Shown here: piece by piece, positions 17,724 to 25,502 of the stretch
Layout of the letters: the number at the start of each line of letters is the position of its first letter
How positions within the stretch are numbered: position 1 is the first letter of the stretch
NCBI GenBank assembly: GCA_025846845.1
Contig: JAOYTL010000019.1
Location: 44,398-108,397, forward strand
DNA from: Alloboseaceae bacterium BT-24-1
GTDB taxonomy: Bacteria; Pseudomonadota; Alphaproteobacteria; Rhizobiales; Beijerinckiaceae
Direction of reading: 5' to 3'
DNA length: 64,000 bases
The notes under the pieces: model-generated
What the model saw: only the letters and a program-made list of their open reading frames with translations
What the model was told of the DNA's origin: nothing
Database searches by the model: none
Position numbers and translations under genes: made by a program

Positions 17724-18770
17724 CTAAGGGACTGGCACAAACGGATCGACAGTATCCCGAAGGAACATCGCCTCGATGGCGGCGCCGTGCGCGCTGATCG
17801 CGCCGCCAACCGCCGGCAGCAACTCGTTGGTCGACCGCCGCCAATCGTCGAGGTCGATCTTCGGGTGCGTCGTCGGAGCGTCGATCCTGATGACGTGCTC
17901 GGGCCCGAGCAGCAGGCGTGCTTGGTTCGTGGCGGCGAGCGACTGGAGCCTCATCGCGGCGAAGATCACTTGGCGCCAACGCCAATGGCCGCCTGACATC
18001 ATCCCCTTCGAGACCACGTAGGGATCGTCGCCGCATCCGAGGCTGAGGACCTTAATGCGCTCGCGCGGGACGTCGTAGCAGGACATGGCCTCAATGATCC
18101 CGAGCATGATCGGGTTGTTGGCCCAGACGCCGCCGTCGACGAAGGTGAAGCCGTCGTTTTCGTGCGCCCGGAAGATCGTCGGGGCGGCGGACGTGGCAAG
18201 CGCGACGTCCTTCATCGGCTTGCGCCAATCCATGCCATAGTCGGCGTGATGCCGCGTCTTGAACACCGCGATCTCGCTGAACCTGCCCTCGAAGGCAGGG
18301 ATCACCAGTCGGGTGCGAGCCTCACCGAACAACCGCCTGCCGACGACGTCGTCGAGAACCCGCTCCAGCTCGTGGCGTTCGTAACGATACGTCCCGACGT
18401 TCCAGATCGTGTTGCGAAGCCAGCGGTGAATGCGCCCGAGGGCGTTGTCCCAGGTCGGCGGGAAGATATGGCGGCCTCGCACCATATAGAGGTCGCGGAT
18501 CGCGCGGGCATCCTTGCCCGCGGCGAGACCGAGGGCAAGGATGCCGCCGGTCGACGTCCCGACGATCAGGTCGAAGTAGTCGGAAATCGGACGCCCGCCG
18601 GTGAGAGTCTCCTCCAGGCCAGCCAGGACGGCTGCGGGAAACACGCCTCGGATGCCGCCGCCATCGATAGCAAGGATGCGGAAGTCCCGATCCTGCGGCC
18701 AAGCCTGTGGAACTCTTCGCTTCGGGTTGGAGCCAGCGGATCGGGGCAGGACGGCGCGTTCGTAGGACAT
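17724..18770 (-). CDS. CBASS effector: patatin-like phospholipase (CapV/CapE type)
   Basis: This 348-residue protein starts at MSYERAV (18770); the open frame upstream to 18908 belongs to the E2 gene region. It has the patatin oxyanion motif DGGGIRG (residues 36-42), the nucleophile Ser73 in GTSTGG, and the catalytic Asp in FVDGG near residue 211, so all catalytic parts are present. In CBASS, such phospholipases are switched on by the cyclic nucleotide made by the CD-NTase and degrade the inner membrane, killing the infected cell. The role is supported by the adjacent E2-like and CD-NTase genes on the same strand. Which nucleotide it senses cannot be read from sequence. Confidence 0.9.
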   Translation of the reverse strand: MSYERAVLPRSAGSNPKRRVPQAWPQDRDFRILAIDGGGIRGVFPAAVLAGLEETLTGGRPISDYFDLIVGTSTGGILALGLAAGKDARAIRDLYMVRGRHIFPPTWDNALGRIHRWLRNTIWNVGTYRYERHELERVLDDVVGRRLFGEARTRLVIPAFEGRFSEIAVFKTRHHADYGMDWRKPMKDVALATSAAPTIFRAHENDGFTFVDGGVWANNPIMLGIIEAMSCYDVPRERIKVLSLGCGDDPYVVSKGMMSGGHWRWRQVIFAAMRLQSLAATNQARLLLGPEHVIRIDAPTTHPKIDLDDWRRSTNELLPAVGGAISAHGAAIEAMFLRDTVDPFVPVP

Positions 18771-19237
18771 GGTGTGGAACCTCGTATCGGGGAATGGTCG
18801 TGGCCCCCGCCCGACCAAATTCCGGTCGCCAGCCAGGCCTCGTAGAAAAAGAGCCACTCGGAAGCCCAGGGAATGATCGTCTCCGCGATGGCGCGGTGCG
18901 GACCCCACTCGTCGTCCCGATAGTCGTAAAGGCAGAGACAGGAGCGGGCGGGATCCTCGACGTCGAGATAGATATGAGGAGCGATCTCGCCGGTGTCGGG
19001 GTGGCGATAGACGAGGCCGGGCGCCACCAGCCTCACGGCCACCCGTTCGTTCGTCACCGTGAACTCCTCGAAGAAGAGGCGCGGGCAGTAGGCGATCTCG
19101 ATCTCATGACCCTGGGCGATCGGTGCGAGGCGCCCGCGCCAGATCGCGAACAGGCCGCCGTTGTCGTGAACCAGCCGGAATCCCGGATAGTCGCGACGAA
19201 TAAAACGATCCTGTTCGTCGACCGAGAGCGGGAGCAT
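18566..19237 (-). CDS. CBASS E2-like protein (type II-short)
   Basis: The 223-residue frame opens 4 bases after the CD-NTase stop. Features typical of the stand-alone CBASS E2 proteins are the CLCLYDY segment (C100 and C102; C102 in LCLY is the likely catalytic cysteine), the following DDEW, and the W-rich helix EWLFFYEAWLATG ending in WSGGG near residue 145. These proteins form a conjugate with the C-terminal glycine of the CD-NTase and prime it. No E1 or JAB gene is present, so this is the short type II layout. The domain ends near residue 150, yet the frame continues about 205 bases into the patatin gene. The true stop may have been lost, leaving a non-conserved tail. Confidence 0.85.
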   Translation of the reverse strand: MLPLSVDEQDRFIRRDYPGFRLVHDNGGLFAIWRGRLAPIAQGHEIEIAYCPRLFFEEFTVTNERVAVRLVAPGLVYRHPDTGEIAPHIYLDVEDPARSCLCLYDYRDDEWGPHRAIAETIIPWASEWLFFYEAWLATGIWSGGGHDHSPIRGSTPCPTNAPSCPDPLAPTRSEEFHRLGRRIGTSASLLSMAAASEACFPQPSWLAWRRLSPAGVRFPTTST

Positions 19238-19241
19238 CGGA

Positions 19242-20519
19242 TCACCCCTTCTTCCGGGCGATGCCGCCGTAGAAGTTATGGGCCGCCACCGGACGAGCCG
19301 CGGAGGGGCCGCTCGCGAAACCGCCGCCGACGCCGGTGATGAGACCAGTGATGCGACCCGTTCCGGGTTGGATGCCGGTCTGGCCGAGGCGGGAGAGCTG
19401 GCCCTGGCGGGTGATGTAGTCGTTGAGCGCGCTCCGAGCCGGGCGCTCGCCGAAGAGACCTTCGAGGATCACGCTCATCTGCGCGAGGGAGAGATCGCCG
19501 AAGCGCAACGCCTCCATCTTCGCGCAGAAGGCCCGAAGATCGGCGATGAGCAGATCCTGCGCGGCATGGTCGCCCGGCCACCGGTCGGTCAGCACGTCAC
19601 CGGAGCACCGGGGGTTCACCTCATGGATCAGGCGCCCGAACGACTTCTCGGCAAAAAGGCGTTCGAGGATGGCCCTGGCCTGGATGTGCAGCTCCTCCGA
19701 GAGGCTGCTCGACCTGCCGGCGTTGTCGGCGACCAGCTTGCTCAGCAAAACCGAGGGAGGACGGCGGAGCTTAGCGCGGGGCGGCCTCTCGAAGAGGACG
19801 TTCCGCCAGCGCTTCAACAGCTGGAGGCTGATGAGGGCGCGGGACTTCCGATAGGCCGGCTGCTGGTCAGGGACGGGCTCGCCGTGGGCCCTCGCCTCTA
19901 CCGTCATCCTGTCGTAGGCGAGCGAGCGCTGTTCGTAGAAGGCAGCGAAGTCCCTCTCGATCGGCGTCCTGCCGTTGAAGTAGTCGGCAAGGCCGTAAGG
20001 GTTCGCGAGCAGGCGATAGCCCGGCTCGTTGGGCGCGTCCTGCTTATGGTGGAAGATCCAGCTGGTGCGTTCCTGGAGGGACGGGATCAGCACCGCCGGA
20101 GTGATGTCGATGTGCATGCCGTCGGCGTAGCGGACGCAGACGCAGCGCGTATGCCGGACGGTCATGGCGTAATAGCGCGACCCCGGCTCGCCGCGGATGG
20201 CGTCGAACAGGGTATCGAGCACGACGTCCGGCGGGCTGTCGTCGCGGATGGTGAGTTCGGCCATCACGTCGATGTCGTATTCGTCGGCATCGGAGTTCTG
20301 GGCGACCGTGGAGCCTGTCGCCATGCTGCCCTGCGCGTACATGCGGGCGACGAGCCCGGTGAGCGGGCTGGCGGGCCGATCGATCCATTCCTGCATCGTC
20401 TCGTAACGAGCGACCGCTTTGTCGTAGTCGGTCTGGGAAAGCTGGATGCGGATCGCGACATCGCTCAGGAGGATGTCGATGGGGCTCATGTGAATGGGGG
20501 GGCGGTTGAAGGCGTTCAT
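19242..20519 (-). CDS. CBASS CD-NTase (cyclic oligonucleotide synthase)
   Basis: This 425-residue protein starts at MNAFNRPP (20519), chosen because GAGAGGAAC precedes it; the frame is open to 20585. The nucleotidyltransferase motif is complete: QGSMATGS (G64-S65), then D82 and D84 in YDIDVM, and D138 in MHIDITPAV. It has the length and C-terminal helical half of CD-NTases, and the last residues are IARKKG. A terminal glycine is what the E2-like partner attaches to in type II systems. It should make a cyclic di- or trinucleotide on phage infection to activate the patatin effector. The product and clade are not assignable by eye. Confidence 0.9.
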   Translation of the reverse strand: MNAFNRPPIHMSPIDILLSDVAIRIQLSQTDYDKAVARYETMQEWIDRPASPLTGLVARMYAQGSMATGSTVAQNSDADEYDIDVMAELTIRDDSPPDVVLDTLFDAIRGEPGSRYYAMTVRHTRCVCVRYADGMHIDITPAVLIPSLQERTSWIFHHKQDAPNEPGYRLLANPYGLADYFNGRTPIERDFAAFYEQRSLAYDRMTVEARAHGEPVPDQQPAYRKSRALISLQLLKRWRNVLFERPPRAKLRRPPSVLLSKLVADNAGRSSSLSEELHIQARAILERLFAEKSFGRLIHEVNPRCSGDVLTDRWPGDHAAQDLLIADLRAFCAKMEALRFGDLSLAQMSVILEGLFGERPARSALNDYITRQGQLSRLGQTGIQPGTGRITGLITGVGGGFASGPSAARPVAAHNFYGGIARKKG

Positions 20520-20598
20520 GATCGTTCCTCTCGGTTTGGGCCGCCGATCCGAGGGAGCGAGCCGGCCATCTGAGAGGTCAATCAATGCCGACGCGAAG

Positions 20599-20627
20599 GA
20601 CCGGAAACCTTCCGGTCGATTTTTTTT
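20599..20627 (+). terminator. Intrinsic terminator facing against the CBASS operon
   Basis: GACCGGAA pairs with TTCCGGTC across a 3-base loop and is followed on the plus strand by GA and a run of eight T. It is therefore a terminator for plus-strand transcription, whereas all nearby genes are on the minus strand. For the minus strand the hairpin is preceded by A residues and is not a classical terminator. The stop codon of the helicase-peptidase gene lies within the T-run. Confidence 0.7.
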
Positions 20628-23600
20628 ACGGGCGCGCCAACGGCCCGCCAGGAAGGGTTCCGCAGGTGAAGTAATGCGGGCAACGCGGGCAGGATCGCGA
20701 GTCTGGGACCGCGGGGAACTGGCCGGCGACGAGACTGCCTGCCAGCCGGGTGGCCTTATCGATCTGGTTCGCGAACTTGGCTTCCTTGAGTGCGATCGGC
20801 GCCGTGGTTCCGTCCGTTAGGAAGATGGCTTCCACGCCGGCCAACCCGTGGCCGCGACCACCCAAGGTCATCAACGCGTAGACGATATCATCGGCTTCGG
20901 TCGATCGTGCTTTCCCCGAACGGACCCTACGCCAGATCGGACCCGCGCCGCCGCTCCGAACCTCGTCGGCACGAACGACGATCGTCGCGCCGCCAAGGTC
21001 GATGTTGGCGCTCGGGGCGGGGGAGTAGGGCAGCCCGCGACGTGACGCGGCCAGGGTCTCGACGAGTTGCAGCCCCACGGCTCGATAATCCTCGACGCGA
21101 GGATGATCGACGGGCCCCTTATCGGCCCAGATGGCTTCGAAGAACTCCTCGACCTCCGAAGTCGTTAGATTCCATTTCGCCGCGTCGTCCCTGACGCAAC
21201 GGACCACCTCGTTGACGACGTCTTGCATCCGGGAATACGGCGTCGACGTTCGCGCTCCGGGCACCCCGAGCACGTGGGTCAGGAAGTATCTGCGAGGACA
21301 GCGCTCATACTGGGCGAGCTGATCCTGCGTGACCTTTGGCGCAGTCGCCCAGGATACGTCCACGTCCGGCAGCGCCTCCGACCCGTCGTCCGTCACCGGC
21401 GCCTCCAGCGGCGCGGGTTCGAGGATCGTCGCGTGCGACTGGATGGCTCCGAGGAATGGCGAAGGGCTACGGTTGTTGCCGTTGGCCTGCTTGGTCGAGG
21501 CGTAGAAGAACACACGGCTGTGGGCGCGCGACATGCCCACGAAGAAAAGGCACTGCTCCTCTTCCTCGTGCCCCTTCTTGACCGCCTCGATGCCACTCAA
21601 ACCGTCTGCCCCGGCAACCATGCCGTCAGGCGGCGGGCATCGCGGCGCGGTGTTGTTGAGCGGGAAACTGGAGACCGTCATTCCGGGCATGTGAACCGCT
21701 TCGAACTCCAGCCCCTTGGACCCGTGCACGGTCATCAAGTTGACCGCGTCGAGCCCGCTCGCCGCGGAAGGCATCTGCCTGAGATCGCGTTCCTCCGAGA
21801 GGAGGGAAAGGCGACGTGCCCGATCGAGAAGTCGCTGGATCGGGCGACCGGACTGGCCTCGCGGCAATGTCCGGCAGAAGGCGAGGAACTGCCAAAGGCC
21901 CACTCGCCTGATCTGGTCCCGCGGCCTGTTCGATGCACAGAGGTCCCGGAGCATGTCGGTCCGATCGAGGAGCCAGCCCGTGAGCGCCGTCCAAGGGGAG
22001 ACATCGGGATCGAAGCCATGGAGATCGGCTTCGAGGGTGGCCAGCGAGTTCGCGGTCTCCGGTGACCAGCTCAGCCGTGAAGCCGCGGCGAGCCATTGCA
22101 GGGGCTTCTCGCATGCCGCCGCCAACTTCTGGATCTCGGCGACGTCGGCGAGTGCGATCGGCGAGCGCGCCATCGCCGCTACCCTGGGCAGCGTTCCGGC
22201 CTTGCGATCGACGAGCAGCGCCAGGATCGACAGAAGGTCGCGCACGTCCGAACGCTCGAACAGGTTGCCGAGGTAGAGGACCGGTATGTCACGATCCTCC
22301 AGGCCCGAGGCGATCTCGCCCAGCCGCGCGTTGCCACGGCAGATGACGGCCTGGTCCCGGAAGGGCACACCCTGGCTTTTGAGTTCAAGGATAGCCGCCG
22401 CGACGGCCGCCCCTTCGTCGACCGGCCTGCCGACGCGGCGGATTTCCATCCTGGGCCCGCCGCCACCCCGGTTCGAGGTCAAGGCGAGCGGCAGCATGCC
22501 GGACGAGGCCTTCATCCCCGCGGCGAAGCCGCAGAAGGCATCGACGATCTCTTTGCCCGAACGATAGTTCACCTTGAGGGCAGCGACGGTCGCCCCGGGA
22601 AAGTCGTCGGCGAACGACGTCATGTTGGTCGAGGACGCGCCGCGGAAACGATAGATCGATTGGCGGGCGTCTCCGACGACCCACAGCCGTTTGCCATCAC
22701 CTGCGATCGCCTTCAGGAGCCGCACGCTGGCGCGGTTGACGTCCTGATATTCGTCGACCAGGACGTGCTGGTGCCGTTCGGCCAGCGCAGCCCTAACGCC
22801 CGCGTTACCTTCGACCAACTCGATCGGCCGCATGACCAGGTCGCCGAAGTCGAGAAGGCGGGCCGTCGCGAGCTCCTTCTGGTAGGCTTCGTAGAGGATG
22901 GCGACGTCCACGACCTTCCCGGCGCGCGTCATCGCGTCGGCGTCGCCGGAGGCCTTGGCCTTGTCGACCATCGCGTCCGCGAGGCGGCGATAGGCCTTCT
23001 CGTCGCATACCTCGTCCTTGGCTCGCGAGATGGCCGACAGCATGTCGCCGATGTCTGCGGTCGGGTCGAAGAAGTTTCGGAAATGCCGAAGGGGCAGAAC
23101 CGGTATCAGGTCTTCGAGCAACCCCACCGCATCGGCCTTGTCGGCCAATCGCGGATCGCTTGGCAGACCGAGGACGTCGTGGAAGCGCCTGAGGATATCC
23201 AGACCGAAGGAATGGAAGGTGCCGATCCACACCGCGGAAGCATGGGCTGGCCGGGACCTCGTCAAGCGGTCGATGAGTTCGCCGGCTGCCTTGTTCGAGA
23301 AGGTCAGGACGAGGATCGTCCCAGGGTCAACCCCCTGGTCGATGAGGCGCTCTATGCGCGCGATCAGCGTCTTCGTCTTCCCGGTTCCGGGGCCGGCCTG
23401 AAGCTGGAACGGGGAGCCGGCATGCGCCGCGGCCAGCTCCTGGCTGGAATCGAGCGGGGGCGCCGGCCTCGGCGAGCCCGTTTCGGCCACGGGCATCGTG
23501 ATCGGGAGCAACAAGGCGTCGAGCAGCTGCTGGGCGACCAGCGCATAGGGTAGTCCCGAGCGATCGGCGATGTCCTTCGCACCGAGGCAATGGCCGAGAT

Positions 23601-24048
23601 AAAGGTCGCGAGCGCGTTCGCGCGGCAGCAGCAGCTCCCGGGCGAACAGGTCGGCCTGGAGTTCACGTCGTTCGCGTCGACCGTAATCCACGACGCGTTC
23701 CACGACGGAGGAGGCCCCTTCGGACATGCGGCTGGCGTCAACCCGCTCCGTCACGACGGGCTCCGGCGCCGTATGCAATACGGCATGGCCTATTTCGTGG
23801 GCGATCAGGATCGCCTGCTCGACCGGGTCGGCCAGGCGCTCGCAGCGTATGATCCCCCCGCTGGGATCGAACACCCCGCGGCCACCCATCAATTGTGGGT
23901 TTCCTGCGGCAAGAAGGGTTACCTCGACGTCCTGAACCTCCTTCGCGACATCGACGATCGAGGATGGCACCCAGGCATCGGCCCCCTTATCGCAGGCGGC
24001 GCGATGCAGTTTGGATGCGGCTAAGCGGACGGCCTCGAAAGTCTCCAT
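20626..24048 (-). CDS. ImmA/IrrE-type metallopeptidase fused to UvrD-like helicase with C-terminal Cas4/RecB-like domain
   Basis: This is a 1140-residue fusion. Residues 1-170 are an ImmA/IrrE zinc peptidase: H84-E-I-G-H88 in IAHEIGHAVLH and a downstream acidic helix (RRELQADLFARELLLP, E129 a likely third ligand). From about 200 it is an SF1A helicase: Walker A GPGTGKT (219-225), NYRSG, Walker B VDEYQD near 430, and late motifs NLMTVHGSKGLEF and FVGMSRA. The C-terminus resembles the Cas4/RecB domain with four cysteines (ERCPRRYF, then SCPRCPHYFTC), but the usual D...(D/E)xK is replaced around RRVRSGK, so nuclease activity is doubtful. ImmA-type peptidases cleave regulators in response to DNA damage. 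The downstream CBASS genes suggest this one controls them. Confidence 0.85.
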   Translation of the reverse strand: METFEAVRLAASKLHRAACDKGADAWVPSSIVDVAKEVQDVEVTLLAAGNPQLMGGRGVFDPSGGIIRCERLADPVEQAILIAHEIGHAVLHTAPEPVVTERVDASRMSEGASSVVERVVDYGRRERRELQADLFARELLLPRERARDLYLGHCLGAKDIADRSGLPYALVAQQLLDALLLPITMPVAETGSPRPAPPLDSSQELAAAHAGSPFQLQAGPGTGKTKTLIARIERLIDQGVDPGTILVLTFSNKAAGELIDRLTRSRPAHASAVWIGTFHSFGLDILRRFHDVLGLPSDPRLADKADAVGLLEDLIPVLPLRHFRNFFDPTADIGDMLSAISRAKDEVCDEKAYRRLADAMVDKAKASGDADAMTRAGKVVDVAILYEAYQKELATARLLDFGDLVMRPIELVEGNAGVRAALAERHQHVLVDEYQDVNRASVRLLKAIAGDGKRLWVVGDARQSIYRFRGASSTNMTSFADDFPGATVAALKVNYRSGKEIVDAFCGFAAGMKASSGMLPLALTSNRGGGGPRMEIRRVGRPVDEGAAVAAAILELKSQGVPFRDQAVICRGNARLGEIASGLEDRDIPVLYLGNLFERSDVRDLLSILALLVDRKAGTLPRVAAMARSPIALADVAEIQKLAAACEKPLQWLAAASRLSWSPETANSLATLEADLHGFDPDVSPWTALTGWLLDRTDMLRDLCASNRPRDQIRRVGLWQFLAFCRTLPRGQSGRPIQRLLDRARRLSLLSEERDLRQMPSAASGLDAVNLMTVHGSKGLEFEAVHMPGMTVSSFPLNNTAPRCPPPDGMVAGADGLSGIEAVKKGHEEEEQCLFFVGMSRAHSRVFFYASTKQANGNNRSPSPFLGAIQSHATILEPAPLEAPVTDDGSEALPDVDVSWATAPKVTQDQLAQYERCPRRYFLTHVLGVPGARTSTPYSRMQDVVNEVVRCVRDDAAKWNLTTSEVEEFFEAIWADKGPVDHPRVEDYRAVGLQLVETLAASRRGLPYSPAPSANIDLGGATIVVRADEVRSGGAGPIWRRVRSGKARSTEADDIVYALMTLGGRGHGLAGVEAIFLTDGTTAPIALKEAKFANQIDKATRLAGSLVAGQFPAVPDSRSCPRCPHYFTCGTLPGGPLARP

Positions 24049-24061
24049 GCCCGCCTCCCGT

Positions 24062-24658
24062 TCAAAGCGAAAGAAGCCGGCGCTTCTGTTCGTCGTCTAA
24101 TCCGGCGTCTTCCATGGCCTCTTCCAGCGTGCGCTTCGTGGAAGCGACAGGCTTTCCGTCCGACTTCATCATTTGACCGTTGGGCTGGGCGACGGGCATG
24201 CCGAGATAATCGCGCAATCCGTCGACCTGGGCGTCGATCGCCGTCGCGATTGCCGACAGGAGCCCCGCGCCGAATTCCTCGACGGCAATCACCCGATCGC
24301 GGAGCATAATGATGAAGGAGCGGTTGACCCCTAAGGCGGTGGCGGCAGCCTTGATTTCGGGCACGCCGAAGCCCGCGAAAGGTGCTCGCGCCCAAACCTG
24401 CGGAGATCTCGCCAAACTCGCCTCTATCCGGGCGAACCTGGAGAGGGCGAGCTTGGCGGCGCCGTCGTCGACCGCTTCCAGCTCCGGGCGAGCGGTCCTT
24501 GCCATCGCGTTCAGATCCCGAGCCAGGCTTTCAAGCTCGGAGGCCATCTCGGGATGTTCGTGGGAGAATTGGGCCAACCTCTGCTCGACCGTCCCGACGT
24601 CGGAGGTCGCGAAATCGATGAGGATGTCTTCGCGGAACCTATCGTTCTCGGCGCTCAT
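24062..24658 (-). CDS. Hypothetical protein, candidate anti-sigma factor or peptidase substrate
   Basis: This 198-residue protein has no signal peptide or membrane segment and is predicted to be mostly helical. Its ATG overlaps the stop of the sigma-like gene (ATGA), and the peptidase-helicase starts 13 bases after its stop, so it is tightly held between the two. It has an acidic, Glu-rich N-terminal half (HEHPEMASELESLARDL), a middle part with an HTH-like spacing (AAATALGVNRSFIIMLRD) and a charged C-terminus. I do not recognise a family. By position it could hold the sigma factor inactive and be cleaved by the ImmA-type domain; this is inference. Confidence 0.6.
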   Translation of the reverse strand: MSAENDRFREDILIDFATSDVGTVEQRLAQFSHEHPEMASELESLARDLNAMARTARPELEAVDDGAAKLALSRFARIEASLARSPQVWARAPFAGFGVPEIKAAATALGVNRSFIIMLRDRVIAVEEFGAGLLSAIATAIDAQVDGLRDYLGMPVAQPNGQMMKSDGKPVASTKRTLEEAMEDAGLDDEQKRRLLSL

Positions 24659-25440
24659 CGGGTCTCTCCGTGCAGATCGTCGAAGCGTTTCCGGGCGCTT
24701 CGCAACCAGTTGTTGATCGTCCTCACATCCACTCCGCAGATCTCTGCGACGGATGGCTTGTCCGGATAGGATGCCTCAACCTGATGGCCTTGCAGGACCA
24801 ACGTCACGGCGCGCTTTTCCTTGTCCGGTAGGTGATCAATCAATGCGGAGGCCTGAGACCGGAAAAGGCTGAGTTCGATTTCGTTCAGCCCCATCGCATT
24901 TTCCGGTTCGGGCTGGACGATTTCGCGTTCCGCTTCTTCCTGATCGTCCTGCTTGCCGTCCATCAAACTGGTCTGGCGCCGCTCGGGCCGCTTCGCCTTG
25001 TTCAGGCAGTTCGTTCGCAGGGCGGCGAAGGCCTTGTCGAAGAACACCTCGAACGGATCGAGACGCTCCGGTTCATCGCGGAGCCCTTTCGCCAGCAGGA
25101 CATAGAACTCCTGCTTGACGTCCTCGCGCAGGCTCTCGGCGTCGTTGACCGCGCCGTAGGAGATCGCCCAACGAAGGTTTTCGTCCAAGCGACGGTCAAG
25201 GTGCACGAATAGACTGTTGAACCAGTCGGACCGGTTGCCTTGCCTATCAGCCTCGCGAAGGAGATAGACGACACACTCCGTCTCCACGAAATCCGCGTGG
25301 CCACGATCTCTCTGATCCAAGCGCCTCAGAACCTCTTCCCGGCTCAAGCCGGCCAATTCCATAAGCTGTTGCGCGGTCGATGCTCGACGGGCGTAAGTCT
25401 GACCACTTTTCCGCTTTTTCGTGAGAGGCGTTAGCGTCAT
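24655..25440 (-). CDS. RNA polymerase sigma-factor-like regulator (ECF-like, regions 2 and 4)
   Basis: This 261-residue protein has a middle segment (about 95-150: DAESLREDVKQEFYVLLA, then FAALRTNCLNKAKR) resembling sigma region 2. A C-terminal helix-turn-helix (about 205-258: DHLPDKEKRAVTLVLQG, then SVAEICGVDVRTINNWL and RSARKRF) resembles region 4. It is longer than usual ECF factors, with extra N-terminal and linker sequence. It is the first gene of the minus-strand series that continues with the 198-residue protein, peptidase-helicase and CBASS genes. It may direct transcription of that series. An SD-like GGGGGAA precedes the ATG. It could instead be an unrelated HTH regulator. Confidence 0.65.
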   Translation of the reverse strand: MTLTPLTKKRKSGQTYARRASTAQQLMELAGLSREEVLRRLDQRDRGHADFVETECVVYLLREADRQGNRSDWFNSLFVHLDRRLDENLRWAISYGAVNDAESLREDVKQEFYVLLAKGLRDEPERLDPFEVFFDKAFAALRTNCLNKAKRPERRQTSLMDGKQDDQEEAEREIVQPEPENAMGLNEIELSLFRSQASALIDHLPDKEKRAVTLVLQGHQVEASYPDKPSVAEICGVDVRTINNWLRSARKRFDDLHGETR

Positions 25441-25476
25441 TCATTCCCCCGTGCCCGCGATCCTCTTGGATGGGAT

Positions 25477-25502
25477 CGTACAAGCAACACGCAACCGTAC
25501 AA
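25477..25502. promoter_or_regulatory. Direct repeat CGTACAA, 19 bp apart, upstream of the sigma-like gene
   Basis: CGTACAA occurs at 25477-25483 and again at 25496-25502, 37-62 bases upstream of the sigma-like start. On the minus strand both read TTGTACG. The nearly two-turn spacing on one helical face, in the position of a promoter, fits an operator or an alternative-sigma promoter element. No gene occupies this stretch. Confidence 0.4.
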
